From NCBI RefSeq assembly GCF_000819685.1, contig NZ_CDBR01000089.1:1-55314 (forward strand): a DNA stretch of 55,314 bases. The letters are read 5' to 3'. Origin of the DNA: Aeromonas allosaccharophila (GTDB taxonomy: Bacteria > Pseudomonadota > Gammaproteobacteria > Enterobacterales > Aeromonadaceae). Below are positions 19,356 through 28,948 of the stretch, piece after piece; the first letter of the stretch is position 1; every line of letters starts with the position of its first letter. The notes below the pieces were generated by a model. That model was given only the letters and a program-made list of their open reading frames with translations. It ran no database searches and was not told the origin of the DNA. The position numbers and the translations under genes are program-made.

Positions 19356-20126
19356 TCACCCCTTTTGCAGTGTCCTGACATATAAGTATCGGCACACACT
19401 TTTCAAATGCCAATAGAAATGCATAGATAGAATACGTCTATTAGCATGCTCAGCAAGGTGAACACCATGAACACATGGAACAAATGTCAAAGAATATCTC
19501 AACTTTCTTAATCTGTAGCAAATGTCTATATCTTCACAGTACATAAAGTAATTTTCATCAAAACCGGACAAATCAGCATACACTAGACTTCTGAACAAAA
19601 TAAATGATCCTGCAGCCCAATCAATAACTGTAGGCTCACTGATCGTTGACTTATCAATAATTGTTTTATTTACTTTGAATAGGAATGAACTGAAAAAATC
19701 GTATGCAGAAGGAAATTTTCGAATTGAGTTATCATATAAGGACATAGATATATCGCGGTAAAGATTGATAGCTATTGCATCAAAGCTTTTACTTTTAACA
19801 TATTCTAATAACCTTTGCGTGTTAATTTCATCAATCATAACATCTGGATTTATTACGCAGAACAAGTCATGTTCGACATCCATGCCAATTTTAGAGCAAT
19901 ACCCAAACACGAAATTATTATTTTCCCCGAACCCCAAACCATAGTTTTCATCTAAGCAAACAATGCTATTAGAATGACAGTATTTCTTAAAGTCATCATG
20001 ACTACATGCTTTATTTGTTTTTACAATTACGACCACTGATTCATATTTCGCTAGTTTAGCTAAGAACCCTAAGCGCATAATCAATTTTTCGTGACCATGA
20101 GAAACAACCGAAATATATATCTTCAT
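19356..20126 (-). CDS. wbbL: WbbL-like rhamnosyltransferase (GT2)
   Basis: 256-residue GT2 strongly resembling E. coli WbbL, which adds L-rhamnose from dTDP-L-Rha to GlcNAc-PP-undecaprenol. Shared features are the N-terminal SVVSHGHE, the NPDV segment, SIRKFPSAYDFFSSFLFKVN, the WAAGSFILFR loop, and FDENYFMYCEDIDICYRLRK. Together with wecA and rmlBDAC in the same cluster, this predicts that the repeat unit begins GlcNAc then Rha. Start ATG 20126 is chosen over GTG 20132. It is followed by a 123-bp gap upstream, which holds a palindromic hairpin. Confidence 0.87.
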   Translation of the reverse strand: MKIYISVVSHGHEKLIMRLGFLAKLAKYESVVVIVKTNKACSHDDFKKYCHSNSIVCLDENYGLGFGENNNFVFGYCSKIGMDVEHDLFCVINPDVMIDEINTQRLLEYVKSKSFDAIAINLYRDISMSLYDNSIRKFPSAYDFFSSFLFKVNKTIIDKSTISEPTVIDWAAGSFILFRSLVYADLSGFDENYFMYCEDIDICYRLRKLRYSLTFVPCVHGVHLAEHANRRILSMHFYWHLKSVCRYLYVRTLQKG

Positions 20127-20251
20127 ACACACCAGACCAAAATAGTCGCCATTATATTAATAGATAAATAACCAGACGCTTAAATTTAAAAGAGCAATTA
20201 ACCATCGTTGACATACAATATGTTTATACATCATTGCATTGGATAATACAT

Positions 20252-20281
20252 AAACCTATCGATTTATAAATCGATAGGTTT
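20252..20281. terminator. Perfect 30-bp palindrome over the GT2 stop codon
   Basis: The 15-nt half AAACCTATCGATTTA is followed by its exact reverse complement, ending in T8 on the plus strand and TTTATGT on the minus strand. The stop codon of the GT2 gene (20256-20258) lies inside. It could be a bidirectional or partial terminator in mid-cluster, separating wzx-GT2 from wbbL and the genes below. Confidence 0.6.
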
Positions 20282-21203
20282 TTTTTAGCAATGGATACAT
20301 CACATTCGATGCGCATATATACGCAACAACTCTTTTCGTTGAAAACAAAATACCTTGTCCAGAGTTAATGTCTTTACATTTACCACCTTGGGAAAATATT
20401 GAAATCATAAACCTCAAGCTACATATTTTCTTTTTGTATTGAGTCCACACCAATTCATTTAAATTCCTTCCTTCATTTGAGGATATAAGCTGCCGATATA
20501 ATTCAAACTCTAAAGGTATATCTTTATAGTAGACACTAATGACATTGTAATTTTTTCTGGCAACTCTCAAAAAGACGCATGGAAAATCAGGAATTTCTAT
20601 TGCGTATTGCCGCTCTGGGTTATTTAACATAGCCAACCAAAAGCAACCATACGCGTGTGAGCTTCCATACAATGCGGAGAATAAATCGTCACGAATGAGC
20701 TCTTTCTTAACCAGCACGGCGCCAAACATTCCTTTGTCTCTCAAATCCATAAAGGCTTCAGAGAACTGACTATATTTTCTTGATGGTAATTTAAAGTGAT
20801 TTCCGACAACAACACTATCACCATCGACCAAGGTACCATTGAATATTGCCAAATCTACATTGTCGACAGAACACAGTTTGGATAGACGAGTGAATGCGTC
20901 ATTTTGAAAAAAGTCATCATCACCAAGGTAATATATATAATCACCAGAAGCCATTTTTGTCACAAAATGCATATGTTTATCTAATGGCAGTCTATCATTG
21001 TGTATAAAATATTTAATGTTTTTATATTTGAGATTGCATGCATGGATAAACTCATCAACTTCTGAGTAGTCTGCATCAGAAGCATTATTTGATATGCAAA
21101 CCTCAAAATCAAAAGTGTAATGTTGCTGATTATATATTGATTTAATGCCTTCCATTAAATACTGAGGTCTATTTAGCGTTGGGATGCATATACTTATCTT
21201 CAT
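20256..21203 (-). CDS. Family 2 glycosyltransferase
   Basis: 315-residue GT2 starting MKISICIPTLNRPQYLMEGI, with ISNNASD and the DxD-type YLGDDDFF (about 93-100). The overall pattern resembles the abequosyl/dideoxyhexosyl-type RfbV-like GT2 family, which would fit the nearby CDP-sugar genes, but sequence alone does not fix the donor. If it does use a CDP-dideoxyhexose, its donor is no longer made (see the ddhD pseudogene and absent ddhC). AT-rich; 15 bp after wzx. Confidence 0.85.
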   Translation of the reverse strand: MKISICIPTLNRPQYLMEGIKSIYNQQHYTFDFEVCISNNASDADYSEVDEFIHACNLKYKNIKYFIHNDRLPLDKHMHFVTKMASGDYIYYLGDDDFFQNDAFTRLSKLCSVDNVDLAIFNGTLVDGDSVVVGNHFKLPSRKYSQFSEAFMDLRDKGMFGAVLVKKELIRDDLFSALYGSSHAYGCFWLAMLNNPERQYAIEIPDFPCVFLRVARKNYNVISVYYKDIPLEFELYRQLISSNEGRNLNELVWTQYKKKICSLRFMISIFSQGGKCKDINSGQGILFSTKRVVAYICASNVMYPLLKKTYRFINR

Positions 21204-21218
21204 TCTATAAGCCCTGTT

Positions 21219-22499
21219 TCATTTCCCAAAAACAGATTTTACTGTAAGGAAAAACAATTCTTTACAAAAAAAATAGTTGATAAAAACAGATTGAATCAAT
21301 TGCGCAATCAGAGTTGATATACACGCACCAATAACACCTAACATGTCAATTAAAAAATAATTCAACGTGATACTTATCAACGCTCCAGAAATCGTCTGAT
21401 ATAACGCTATCCTTGAACGACCTTCATTCACTATCCATAGTGATTGACAACAACCTATGGAGACTGGAATTAAAGTTGCTATTTGAACCAAAAAAACGTA
21501 TTTACTATATTCATATGATGCGCCATATAAATGTGGAAGCAGAATATAACCAACAGTACCATATAGTACGACTACTGAAATGCTGCCCCAAAACATCCAA
21601 AACAACAACCGATGAAATAGTGACTTATATTCAACCTCATCTATGGCTTTTGTTTTCGCTAAAACAGGTGCAAAACTAGTCACTAATATCATTGGAATGA
21701 AGTACACAATCTCCGCTAACGAAACACCAATTGAATAAATGCCTACATCTTTATAGCCAATTTTGCTTTCTATAAAAAAAGCTCCAGATCGCATAAAGAT
21801 AACTATTGATATACCGGATAAAGCAAATGGCCATGATTCTTTAAGAATTCGTTTGAGATAAGGCCAATCAAACTCTTTGAGAGGAATTTTTATCCCTCCG
21901 TGCTTCATTACAGCAAAGCACAAAACAATCGAAGATATGAAATACTCTAAAGGAACTGCCGCGAATAAAAACATTTCATCCAAACAAGAAACTATAATAC
22001 CTACTTTAAAAAATACAATCATGAAGTATGAAATAAGCTTCGAAATGATGGTGACTTTACTTCTACTTTGGCTCTGAAACCAAAGATCAATCACATCACC
22101 AACAGAAAACAAAATAGATATTGACACAATGCAGATTAGCAACGATTTATCGCCATAAAGCTGAATCGCGACCAGCATGGCAACCACTGCACATATTACT
22201 GCTGATAGTCCTCTTAGCTTGATTATACTGACTAAAATCAACTCTTTGTGGTCTTTATTAGCCATATCCCTGACAACTAAGGCATCAACACCGAGATTTG
22301 ATGCCGCCTGAAAGAATGCGATAAATGCCAAGCCATACGCTAACTGGCCATAACTTTCTGGACCAAGGTATCTTGCTATAAGAATATTTAAAAAAAATCC
22401 AACTGACAGCTTCACCAGCTTATCAAATAGTAACCATCCGAAATTGTTGACAGCCTTACTTATCAAGTTGTCTTGCCGAAAAACATTGAATACTTTCAC
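21219..22499 (-). CDS. wzx: O-unit flippase (Wzx)
   Basis: 426-residue polytopic protein of the MOP/polysaccharide transporter superfamily, with about 12 predicted helices. It starts with FGWLLFDKLVKLSVGFFLNILIARYLGPESYGQL, in pieces characteristic of Wzx (NxxW, LARYLGPExYG). It translocates undecaprenyl-linked repeat units to the periplasm for Wzy. It lies directly after a 305-bp non-coding gap, so it may start its own transcript. Confidence 0.92.
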   Translation of the reverse strand: MKVFNVFRQDNLISKAVNNFGWLLFDKLVKLSVGFFLNILIARYLGPESYGQLAYGLAFIAFFQAASNLGVDALVVRDMANKDHKELILVSIIKLRGLSAVICAVVAMLVAIQLYGDKSLLICIVSISILFSVGDVIDLWFQSQSRSKVTIISKLISYFMIVFFKVGIIVSCLDEMFLFAAVPLEYFISSIVLCFAVMKHGGIKIPLKEFDWPYLKRILKESWPFALSGISIVIFMRSGAFFIESKIGYKDVGIYSIGVSLAEIVYFIPMILVTSFAPVLAKTKAIDEVEYKSLFHRLLFWMFWGSISVVVLYGTVGYILLPHLYGASYEYSKYVFLVQIATLIPVSIGCCQSLWIVNEGRSRIALYQTISGALISITLNYFLIDMLGVIGACISTLIAQLIQSVFINYFFCKELFFLTVKSVFGK

Positions 22500-22804
22500 A
22501 CTACGCAGCTCTTATTTTATGATAAATGAAGGATAACCCATCAGAAAATGGAGAAAGTCCACCATGGTGACAATATATATTGTTATGCAAAGTTAACGCT
22601 GCTCTTAGTTTTACAGCCAAACTAAAAAAACTTTTAACGAAAATATTCAAACCAACGTCAGATTGGGTGGGATATCACCCAAATAATGAATTTTAATAAA
22701 CGCACCAGATTTAATTTTTAGGTACAATCATTAGCACTGCCGTTAGCATAAAATGCTAAATCCATTAAGATAACACAGCACATTCTTGCAAGACGACACT
22801 TAAT
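22500..22804. other. Non-coding gap upstream of wzx
   Basis: 305 bp of AT-rich sequence between the reductase-like gene and wzx with no credible reading frame. It contains a short inverted repeat (TTGGGT/ACCCAA near 22663-22682). No confident promoter is visible. It may be a seam from cluster assembly. Confidence 0.5.
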
Positions 22805-23737
22805 TTACTTATTATCACCCAACAAAAGAGATATTCCATCCTCAAATGAAACACTAGGTCTGAAATGTGTATGCCTGAATAATTTTTCTTGATCTATATG
22901 GTTAAAATCGATATCAAATCCCTCGAAATATTTTCTACCCAACCCTGAATCAATTGCTGGATTTATGCGGTCTCTAACAGCCAGAATGAACTCTCTCAAC
23001 GGTCTCGGATGTCCATAACCAATATAGTATGATACATTTGGAGTTCCATTCTCAGCTACTGAAATTAATGCATTAGCGACATCTGACACATAGATAAAAT
23101 CAGCCAACTGATTACCATTTGTTAAAACTGGAGTCTCGCCGTTCATATATTTACCAACCAAAAAATTGATAAAATTATTCGTTCTATCACCACAACCGTA
23201 TAGATTTGCAATATATGTCCAATTAACATCAATACCTAAGTATGTACTAAGACACTTTGCCATATACTCAGCTGTAATCTTTGCAATCGCATAGCAAGTT
23301 ACCATTTCCGGTTCTATCTGATCTTGCTTAAGATAATCTCTATACATTATCTGAGTTATGCTGCCAGAAAAAATAACCTTCTTTGCACTTAGTTTTTTGG
23401 CTATATGAATGATATCAAGTAGACACTCGACATTATTCAACTGTAACTTGTAATCTTCCCTTCCAACCCCAGATGAACCACTCCATGCCAGATGATATAT
23501 ATATTCGAAATAAACACCAGCAAATTTATCTGGGAGATTCTTATATTCATTCATGTCCGACAGAACAACCTTTAGATTGTCATCATTCGGAAAACATACT
23601 ATTGACTCGCTATTTCTTACGACGGCATAAACAGTATAGCCGTCATTCAATAATTGTTTGACCAAGTAGGTGCCTATAAAACCATTTGCACCGGTAACCA
23701 TAACATTTTTTTGCATACTACTTACCAGTAAATTCAT
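22805..23737 (-). CDS. NAD(P)-dependent sugar reductase/epimerase (AscF/Abe-like SDR)
   Basis: 310-residue extended SDR with the nucleotide loop TGANGFIGTYLV and a catalytic YxxxK (YAIAK). Position after a CDP-glucose block and an RmlC-like gene suggests the terminal 4-keto reductase of a CDP-deoxyhexose pathway, similar to AscF (ascarylose), Abe or Prt. The start could be ATG 23737, overlapping the upstream gene by 20 nt, or ATG 23716. Function as a CDP-sugar reductase is inference from family and context; a simple NAD-dependent epimerase is the alternative. Confidence 0.7.
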   Translation of the reverse strand: MNLLVSSMQKNVMVTGANGFIGTYLVKQLLNDGYTVYAVVRNSESIVCFPNDDNLKVVLSDMNEYKNLPDKFAGVYFEYIYHLAWSGSSGVGREDYKLQLNNVECLLDIIHIAKKLSAKKVIFSGSITQIMYRDYLKQDQIEPEMVTCYAIAKITAEYMAKCLSTYLGIDVNWTYIANLYGCGDRTNNFINFLVGKYMNGETPVLTNGNQLADFIYVSDVANALISVAENGTPNVSYYIGYGHPRPLREFILAVRDRINPAIDSGLGRKYFEGFDIDFNHIDQEKLFRHTHFRPSVSFEDGISLLLGDNK

Positions 23738-24278
23738 AACAATATTGTTTGAATGACATTGCGTTGTTATCTTTTTCAGACACTATTAAATTTTCAATAT
23801 CTAATTTCGGCCAAGGTATGCATAATTCAGGGTCATCCCACTTAATGGCATTACATAAGGCGGGTTCATACTTACCTATACAAGAGTATGAGAATACACA
23901 ATCTTGTAAAGCAAGAAAGCCGTGAGCAAAACCGGCTGGAATAATCAACATATCCTTGTTCTCTGCTGAGAGTATTTGATAAAAAACTCGTCCAAAAGTG
24001 TTCGACTCTTCACGTAAATCCACACAAACATCAAAAACAGAACCTTTAACAACGTGAGCTATCTTAATTTGAGATTTACCAATCTGAAAATGCAAACCCC
24101 GTAATACCCCTTTCAAGGATGTAATTTCACTCGACTCAGTAATCTCGTCTGTTATGCCGATCTCACAGAAGCTATCACGTTCATAATACTTAATGTAGTC
24201 ACCCCTTTCATCCGAAAATGAATGGGGTTTTGCTGTAAACAAACCACTAATATTTGTTTCATTAAATATGATACTCAT
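23718..24278 (-). CDS. RmlC-like sugar epimerase (AscE-like)
   Basis: 186-residue cupin of the RmlC family. It keeps VLRGLHFQ with the catalytic His and IIPAGFAHGFLAL, but is clearly different from the canonical rmlC at 28338, which has its own paralog role in dTDP-rhamnose. Pairing with the downstream reductase and the CDP-glucose genes points to a 5- or 3,5-epimerase acting on a CDP-keto-deoxyhexose, as AscE does in ascarylose synthesis. The ribosome site AAGGGATATGTGAT precedes ATG 24278. Substrate is inferred, not shown. Confidence 0.75.
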   Translation of the reverse strand: MSIIFNETNISGLFTAKPHSFSDERGDYIKYYERDSFCEIGITDEITESSEITSLKGVLRGLHFQIGKSQIKIAHVVKGSVFDVCVDLREESNTFGRVFYQILSAENKDMLIIPAGFAHGFLALQDCVFSYSCIGKYEPALCNAIKWDDPELCIPWPKLDIENLIVSEKDNNAMSFKQYCYEFTGK

Positions 24279-24462
24279 ATCACATATCCCTTCTAGCTAC
24301 TTATTAGTTTCTATACTGCCAGTATAACTGCGATAAAGAATACAAGAACCACATTAAACAGAGTGCTACTCCTTGATTGAGTGCGTAACTGTATATTTCT
24401 CGTCATCAGCTGGCTTTAGCAACATCAGGTAATAGTCATTTTGTTTTAACTGATCGATTAGG

Positions 24463-25250
24463 GGCTGTCGTCATAAGATTGAGGCCCATAGGTATGCGCA
24501 GCGGATCTGCATTGCGGCTACAAACGAGCCCGTATTTTTGGCGTATCTTATTGCAATGCCTCGCCATTGCTTCAGATGAAAGAAGGCGTTTTCCACCAAA
24601 TGCCTTGCCAGATGATAAAGCACCCTGTCGTGGTCTCGTTGTCCCTTACGATTCCGTTTGGAAGGAATAACGAACTCCATCCTCTGAGCATGGACGATCT
24701 CAATCAACGCATTGGTATCATATCACCTGTTAGCCAAGAGATACGCAGCCTCCAAGCCGTCAATCGACGGTCGCAGCTTGCGTACAAGCTGCGGTTGTAC
24801 CCGATGTAATGATACATTTTATCGGCATTCCATGTCCGTCGACTGCCAAATGGATCTTGATGTTCAACCCCCCTAAGTGATCCCCATATCCTGATTACAA
24901 CCTCGAACACCACTGGCATGGGGATAAACCTTGATATGGCTGGTGTCAATCGTCAGCCATTCGTAATCAGGTTATTTTATCAGAAGTTCTTGAAGATGAG
25001 CCCACATTCCCTTGTCACAAAAGCGGCGATGGGTGTTTTTCCAGTCCCCGTATTCAGACGGCAAGTCACGCCAAGGAGCCCCTGTGCGCAAAATCCAGAA
25101 AATAGCTTGATAAAAAATCTGTTATCACGAGCCAATGGACCCTTTTGTCCCAATAGATGAGGTTCGGGCAAGACCAAGACACGGCCTGAAATATCGTGGC
25201 GGCGATAATCTGGTGTTGACACGATGTCATGATTTTTACGTTAAGGGGGC
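24463..25250 (-). mobile_element. Degenerate IS5-family (IS427-group-like) element
   Basis: Remnant of a minus-strand transposase. The C-terminal piece is recognisable (VIPSKRNRKGQRDHDRVLYH at about 24600-24660, then RHLVENAFFHLKQWRGIAIRYAKNT), the hallmark of IS427-type transposases. The N-terminal piece (24980-25222) has LPEPHLLGQKG. The two are in different frames, with stops between. A left end beginning GGGGCTGTCGTC is near 24463; the other end could not be matched confidently. It occupies the position where ddhC would be expected. Confidence 0.75.
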
Positions 25251-25496
25251 AGGTATTGTAACGAAAACCATCAGTTCAAGACCCCCCCCTAAACACCATC
25301 TAACACCGCAGCCAATCAGTTTGCTCAGAGCTAAATACAACAGAACCAAATGAAATATTGACTAGCAAAGTCAACTGATCATGAACTGACTAAACGAGAG
25401 GTATAATTTTTTAAATAGTAAGAACATTCCATCATGTTATTTCACAATCTACAGATTTAAGACGGATTGATTTTACACCGTAAACACGTAGGAATT
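25251..25496. other. Non-coding stretch between IS remnant and ddhB
   Basis: About 245 bp of mixed, mostly AT-rich sequence. Translation in all frames gives only stop-rich fragments, and no ddhC (RfbH) start or remnant can be recognised. It probably represents deletion debris next to the IS. Confidence 0.5.
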
Positions 25497-26579
25497 CTAT
25501 TCAGGGCTAGCCATATACTCTCTGATTTCATGCAAAGAGAGCTCTCGCATGTTTTCTCCTGCCAACCAAGCCTTATGCCAATTGACAATACGGCCGAGGG
25601 TGGACACCAGACCCCAACGGGGATGCCAGCCCATCCTCATTTTTGCTTTAGAGCAATCGAGCTTGAGATAATGGGCTTCATGGGGATGGTCAACACCATC
25701 CAGCCGCCAGCTGGCATTTCCCCCCCACAGTTGTACCATTTTCTCGACGATAAACTGCACTGGCTGCGCATCGTTGTCATTTGGGCCAAAATTCCAACCC
25801 TCGGCAAAACCACAGCCCTCGGTATACAGTTTTTGCGCTACCAATAAATAGCCCGAAAGCGGCTCGAGCACATGCTGCCAAGGGCGAATGGAATGAGGAT
25901 TACGGATCACCACCGGCTGATCATTCTGAAACGAGCGCAGTATATCCGGGATCAGCCGATCCTGCGCCCAGTCACCACCACCAATGACATTACCAGCTCG
26001 CACCGATGCCAACGCAACGCCGTGTTTTACATAGTCCTTAGAATTGAAAAAAGAACTACGATACGCCGAAGCAACCAATTCTGCGCATCCCTTACTGTTG
26101 GAGTAAGGATCATATCCCCCCATAGCCTCGTCTTCACGATAGCCCCACACCCACTCGCGATTTTCATAACACTTGTCACTGGTAATATTGACGACTGCTT
26201 TGACTCCACCCACTTGCTTGATAGCCTCAAGAAGATAGACCGTCCCCATCACATTAGTTGAGTAAGTATCTATTGGTTCATCATAGGAGAGTCGCACCAA
26301 CGGCTGAGCTGCCATATGGAAAACAATTTCCGGCTTAAAATCCGCAATGGTTTCACGTAAATGGGCAAAATCACGAATGTCGCCTTCTTCCGAGAACAAG
26401 CCTTGGCGAACATTTGCCTCTTCAAACAGACTAGGCTGGGTGGGTGCAGGCAAAGAATAGCCACGAACCTCAGCCCCCATCTCTTCCAGCCAAAGAGCCA
26501 ACCAGCCCCCTTTAAAGCCGGTATGACCGGTCATAAAGACCCGTTTATTTCTCCAAAAATCAGGATTTATCACGGCCAT
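25497..26579 (-). CDS. ddhB: CDP-glucose 4,6-dehydratase
   Basis: 360-residue SDR, colinear with Salmonella RfbG/DdhB. It has TGHTGFKGGW (17-26), the segment VFHMAAQPLVRLSYDEP, WVWGYREDEAMGGYDPYSNS and the YxxxK pair within YSNSKGCAE. It makes CDP-4-keto-6-deoxy-D-glucose from CDP-glucose with bound NAD. Start ATG 26579 overlaps the ddhA stop (TAATG), giving the same start region as the family; the frame extends to 26588. Looks intact. Confidence 0.94.
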   Translation of the reverse strand: MAVINPDFWRNKRVFMTGHTGFKGGWLALWLEEMGAEVRGYSLPAPTQPSLFEEANVRQGLFSEEGDIRDFAHLRETIADFKPEIVFHMAAQPLVRLSYDEPIDTYSTNVMGTVYLLEAIKQVGGVKAVVNITSDKCYENREWVWGYREDEAMGGYDPYSNSKGCAELVASAYRSSFFNSKDYVKHGVALASVRAGNVIGGGDWAQDRLIPDILRSFQNDQPVVIRNPHSIRPWQHVLEPLSGYLLVAQKLYTEGCGFAEGWNFGPNDNDAQPVQFIVEKMVQLWGGNASWRLDGVDHPHEAHYLKLDCSKAKMRMGWHPRWGLVSTLGRIVNWHKAWLAGENMRELSLHEIREYMASPE

Positions 26580-27352
26580 TACTCCCATACCTTCCAGGGA
26601 GCTTTGCCTTTTTGCCAGAGCTCTTCAAGGTAGTGCTTATCACGCAGAGTATCCATAGGCTGCCAGAAGCCACTGTGCTCATAAGCCATCAATTGACCCT
26701 GTTCTGCAAGTGCCATAAGCGGCTCTTGTTCCCATGTAGTCGCATCATTATCGATCAACTCAATAACTTTCGGGCTTAAAACGAAAAACCCACCATTGAT
26801 CAAGGCACCATCGCCTCTTGGCTTCTCTTTAAAAGAGTGAACTTGCTGATTCTGGATGTCCAAAGCACCAAAACGTCCAGGTGGATATGTTGCTGTCAAA
26901 GTGGCCAACTTTCCATGGGTCTTATGAAAGTCGATACTGGCTTTGATATCGACATCGGCAACACCATCACCATAAGTAAACAAGAACGCGTCATCATCTT
27001 TTACGTATTCAGCAACTCGCTTAAGACGGCCACCGGTCATGGATGCATCCCCTGTATCAACGAGGGTAACATTCCATGGCTCTGCACGTTTTTCATGCAC
27101 CTCCATCCGATTTTCTGCCATATGGAAAGTCACATCCGACATATGGAGAAAATAGTTAGCAAAATATTCCTTGATGACATAGCCCTTGTAACCACAGCAG
27201 ATGATGAAATCATTGATGCCATGTGCAGAATACATCTTCATAATGTGCCAAAGGATTGGCTTGCCACCAATTTCAACCATAGGCTTTGGTTTTACGACCG
27301 TCTCTTCACTCAGGCGAGTGCCCAAACCACCAGCAAGAATTACTGCCTTCAT
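26579..27352 (-). CDS. ddhA: Glucose-1-phosphate cytidylyltransferase
   Basis: 257-residue nucleotidyltransferase (RfbF/DdhA) with [18 protein letters not shown] at the N-terminus and the signature [17 protein letters not shown]. It makes CDP-glucose from CTP and glucose-1-phosphate, the first step of the CDP-deoxyhexose route. Start ATG 27352 follows GAGACGAA; the frame start at 27364 overlaps the ddhD remnant. It appears intact, although the later pathway genes ddhD and ddhC are broken or missing. Confidence 0.95.
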   Translation of the reverse strand: MKAVILAGGLGTRLSEETVVKPKPMVEIGGKPILWHIMKMYSAHGINDFIICCGYKGYVIKEYFANYFLHMSDVTFHMAENRMEVHEKRAEPWNVTLVDTGDASMTGGRLKRVAEYVKDDDAFLFTYGDGVADVDIKASIDFHKTHGKLATLTATYPPGRFGALDIQNQQVHSFKEKPRGDGALINGGFFVLSPKVIELIDNDATTWEQEPLMALAEQGQLMAYEHSGFWQPMDTLRDKHYLEELWQKGKAPWKVWE

Positions 27353-27360
27353 TTCGTCTC

Positions 27361-28337
27361 TCACTTATTTTGATACGGTAAATGCGTCAGAAAAAACTGT
27401 TTTTCTAAAAGTCCAGCATGAATAAAATCCTGTTTGGCTGCAGTAATCATTTTAGGCTGACCACAGGCATAAACACAGCTATTGGACATATCTTGGATAT
27501 CTTCAACTACTGCTTTATGTACTAAACTCTTTCTTTCATTCCAATAATTGCCGTCACCTGACACTGCGGGGATGTATTTGATATTTTTAAATTTAGAGGC
27601 CCATTTAATTCGTAAGTCAGAATAAAGCTCCTTACTAGAGTTCATGCCAAAACAAATGAAGATATCTCTGAATTTTTCTTGCGAGTTAAAATATTCGACC
27701 ATTTATTTTACTGGTGCAAAACCAGTTTCTCCAGCAAAAATAATCGATTTGGTATCTGTCCTCACAAAAAATGTACTAGTTGGACCATCCGCTCTCATGG
27801 TGAGTTGACTGATATATCCGAGAAAAATAGCGCACTCATCACACCATTAGATACACATTTAATATGTAACTCTATATCGTCGTCACTATCGGCATTGGCG
27901 ATAGTGTAACTTCTCGTCACACCTTGATAACTAATTTTTATATACTTACCAAGCTGATGTTTCAGTAAAACAGTAGGAAGTAATTTAAACTTAAAGATAG
28001 CAAACCGAGTTCTTTTACCTATCGATGAAACCTTACACAGAGTCACCTTTCTTATAATTCCTGCTAACTAAGGGTAATACTCAGCTTCAATAATAAATTT
28101 ATTTGAAGATGGTTTGCACTGACAGGTCAGAAAGCTTTGGCCAGATATAAATATTGCCCCCTATTGACTAATCACCTTTCCCGAGACCAGTTGTGAAGCA
28201 CACAAACCACAAGAGCCATTCTCGCAACTGTGTTCCATGATAACACCAGCCTTTAAAGCAGAATCAAGAATAGTAGCAGTCTCAACTGCATCAAACTTAA
28301 CATTAGATGGTTGAACCTTTACAACAATATCCATCAT
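27361..28337 (-). pseudogene. ddhD: CDP-6-deoxy-glucoseen reductase, disrupted
   Basis: Remnant of the flavin/iron-sulfur reductase E3 (RfbI/DdhD/AscD) that works with the dehydratase DdhC to remove the C3 hydroxyl. The N-terminal piece (28337 down) has the plant-type ferredoxin motif EHSCENGSCGLC, then stops after GKVISQ. A following piece keeps LTCQCKPS before another stop. The middle piece has GVTRSYTIANAD. A frameshift near 27795-27800 shifts into GPTSTFFVRTDTKSIIF, then GETGFAPVK, ended by a TAA at 27703-27705. The C-terminal piece has YIPAVSGDGNYWNERK and VYACGQP. At least four lesions make it non-functional. Confidence 0.93.
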
Positions 28338-28886
28338 TTACTCAAAGCATGTTGCAGTATTAAACTTACTACCCTGTAAATCTTTATTTGAAAGCAATGG
28401 AGAGTATGATAACGGCCACTCAATTGCGATGTCTTTGTCATCCCAATTAATGCTAGCCTCGAATAAGGGGGCATAATAATCTGTGGTCTTATAAAGAAAT
28501 TCGGCAGTATCCGTTAACGTCACAAACCCATGAGCAAACCCTTCCGGGATCCACAACTGTCGCTTGTTTTCACCTGATAAGTGAACCCCAACCCATTGCC
28601 CGAAGGTCGGTGAGCTTTTGCGGATATCTACCGCCACATCAAACACTTCACCCGCTACACAACGCACCAGCTTGCCCTGGGCATGGGGGGGCAATTGATA
28701 GTGCAAGCCACGCAATACCCCTTTCGACGATTTGGAGTGATTATCCTGCACAAAGTTAACTTGATATCCGACGGCCTTTTCAAACAACTTGTGGTTGAAA
28801 CTCTCAAAGAAAAAACCACGCTCATCACCAAATACTTTTGGCTCAAAAATAAGCACGTCAGGAATCGCTGTCTTGATTACATTCAT
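28338..28886 (-). CDS. rmlC: dTDP-4-dehydrorhamnose 3,5-epimerase
   Basis: 182-residue cupin epimerase of dTDP-L-rhamnose synthesis. It shows FFESFNHKLFE, the catalytic region LRGLHYQLPPHAQGKLVRC, and WIPEGFAHGFVTL. Length and motifs match canonical RmlC, unlike the divergent paralog at 23718. ATG 28886 is preferred over GTG 28898. Its stop (TAA) is immediately followed by the start of the ddhD remnant. Confidence 0.95.
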   Translation of the reverse strand: MNVIKTAIPDVLIFEPKVFGDERGFFFESFNHKLFEKAVGYQVNFVQDNHSKSSKGVLRGLHYQLPPHAQGKLVRCVAGEVFDVAVDIRKSSPTFGQWVGVHLSGENKRQLWIPEGFAHGFVTLTDTAEFLYKTTDYYAPLFEASINWDDKDIAIEWPLSYSPLLSNKDLQGSKFNTATCFE

Positions 28887-28948
28887 CTGTCTATCCACTT
28901 TTGATTCAATTTTTATGGGGAGAGCATATTCCCTCCTCCCATATCACA

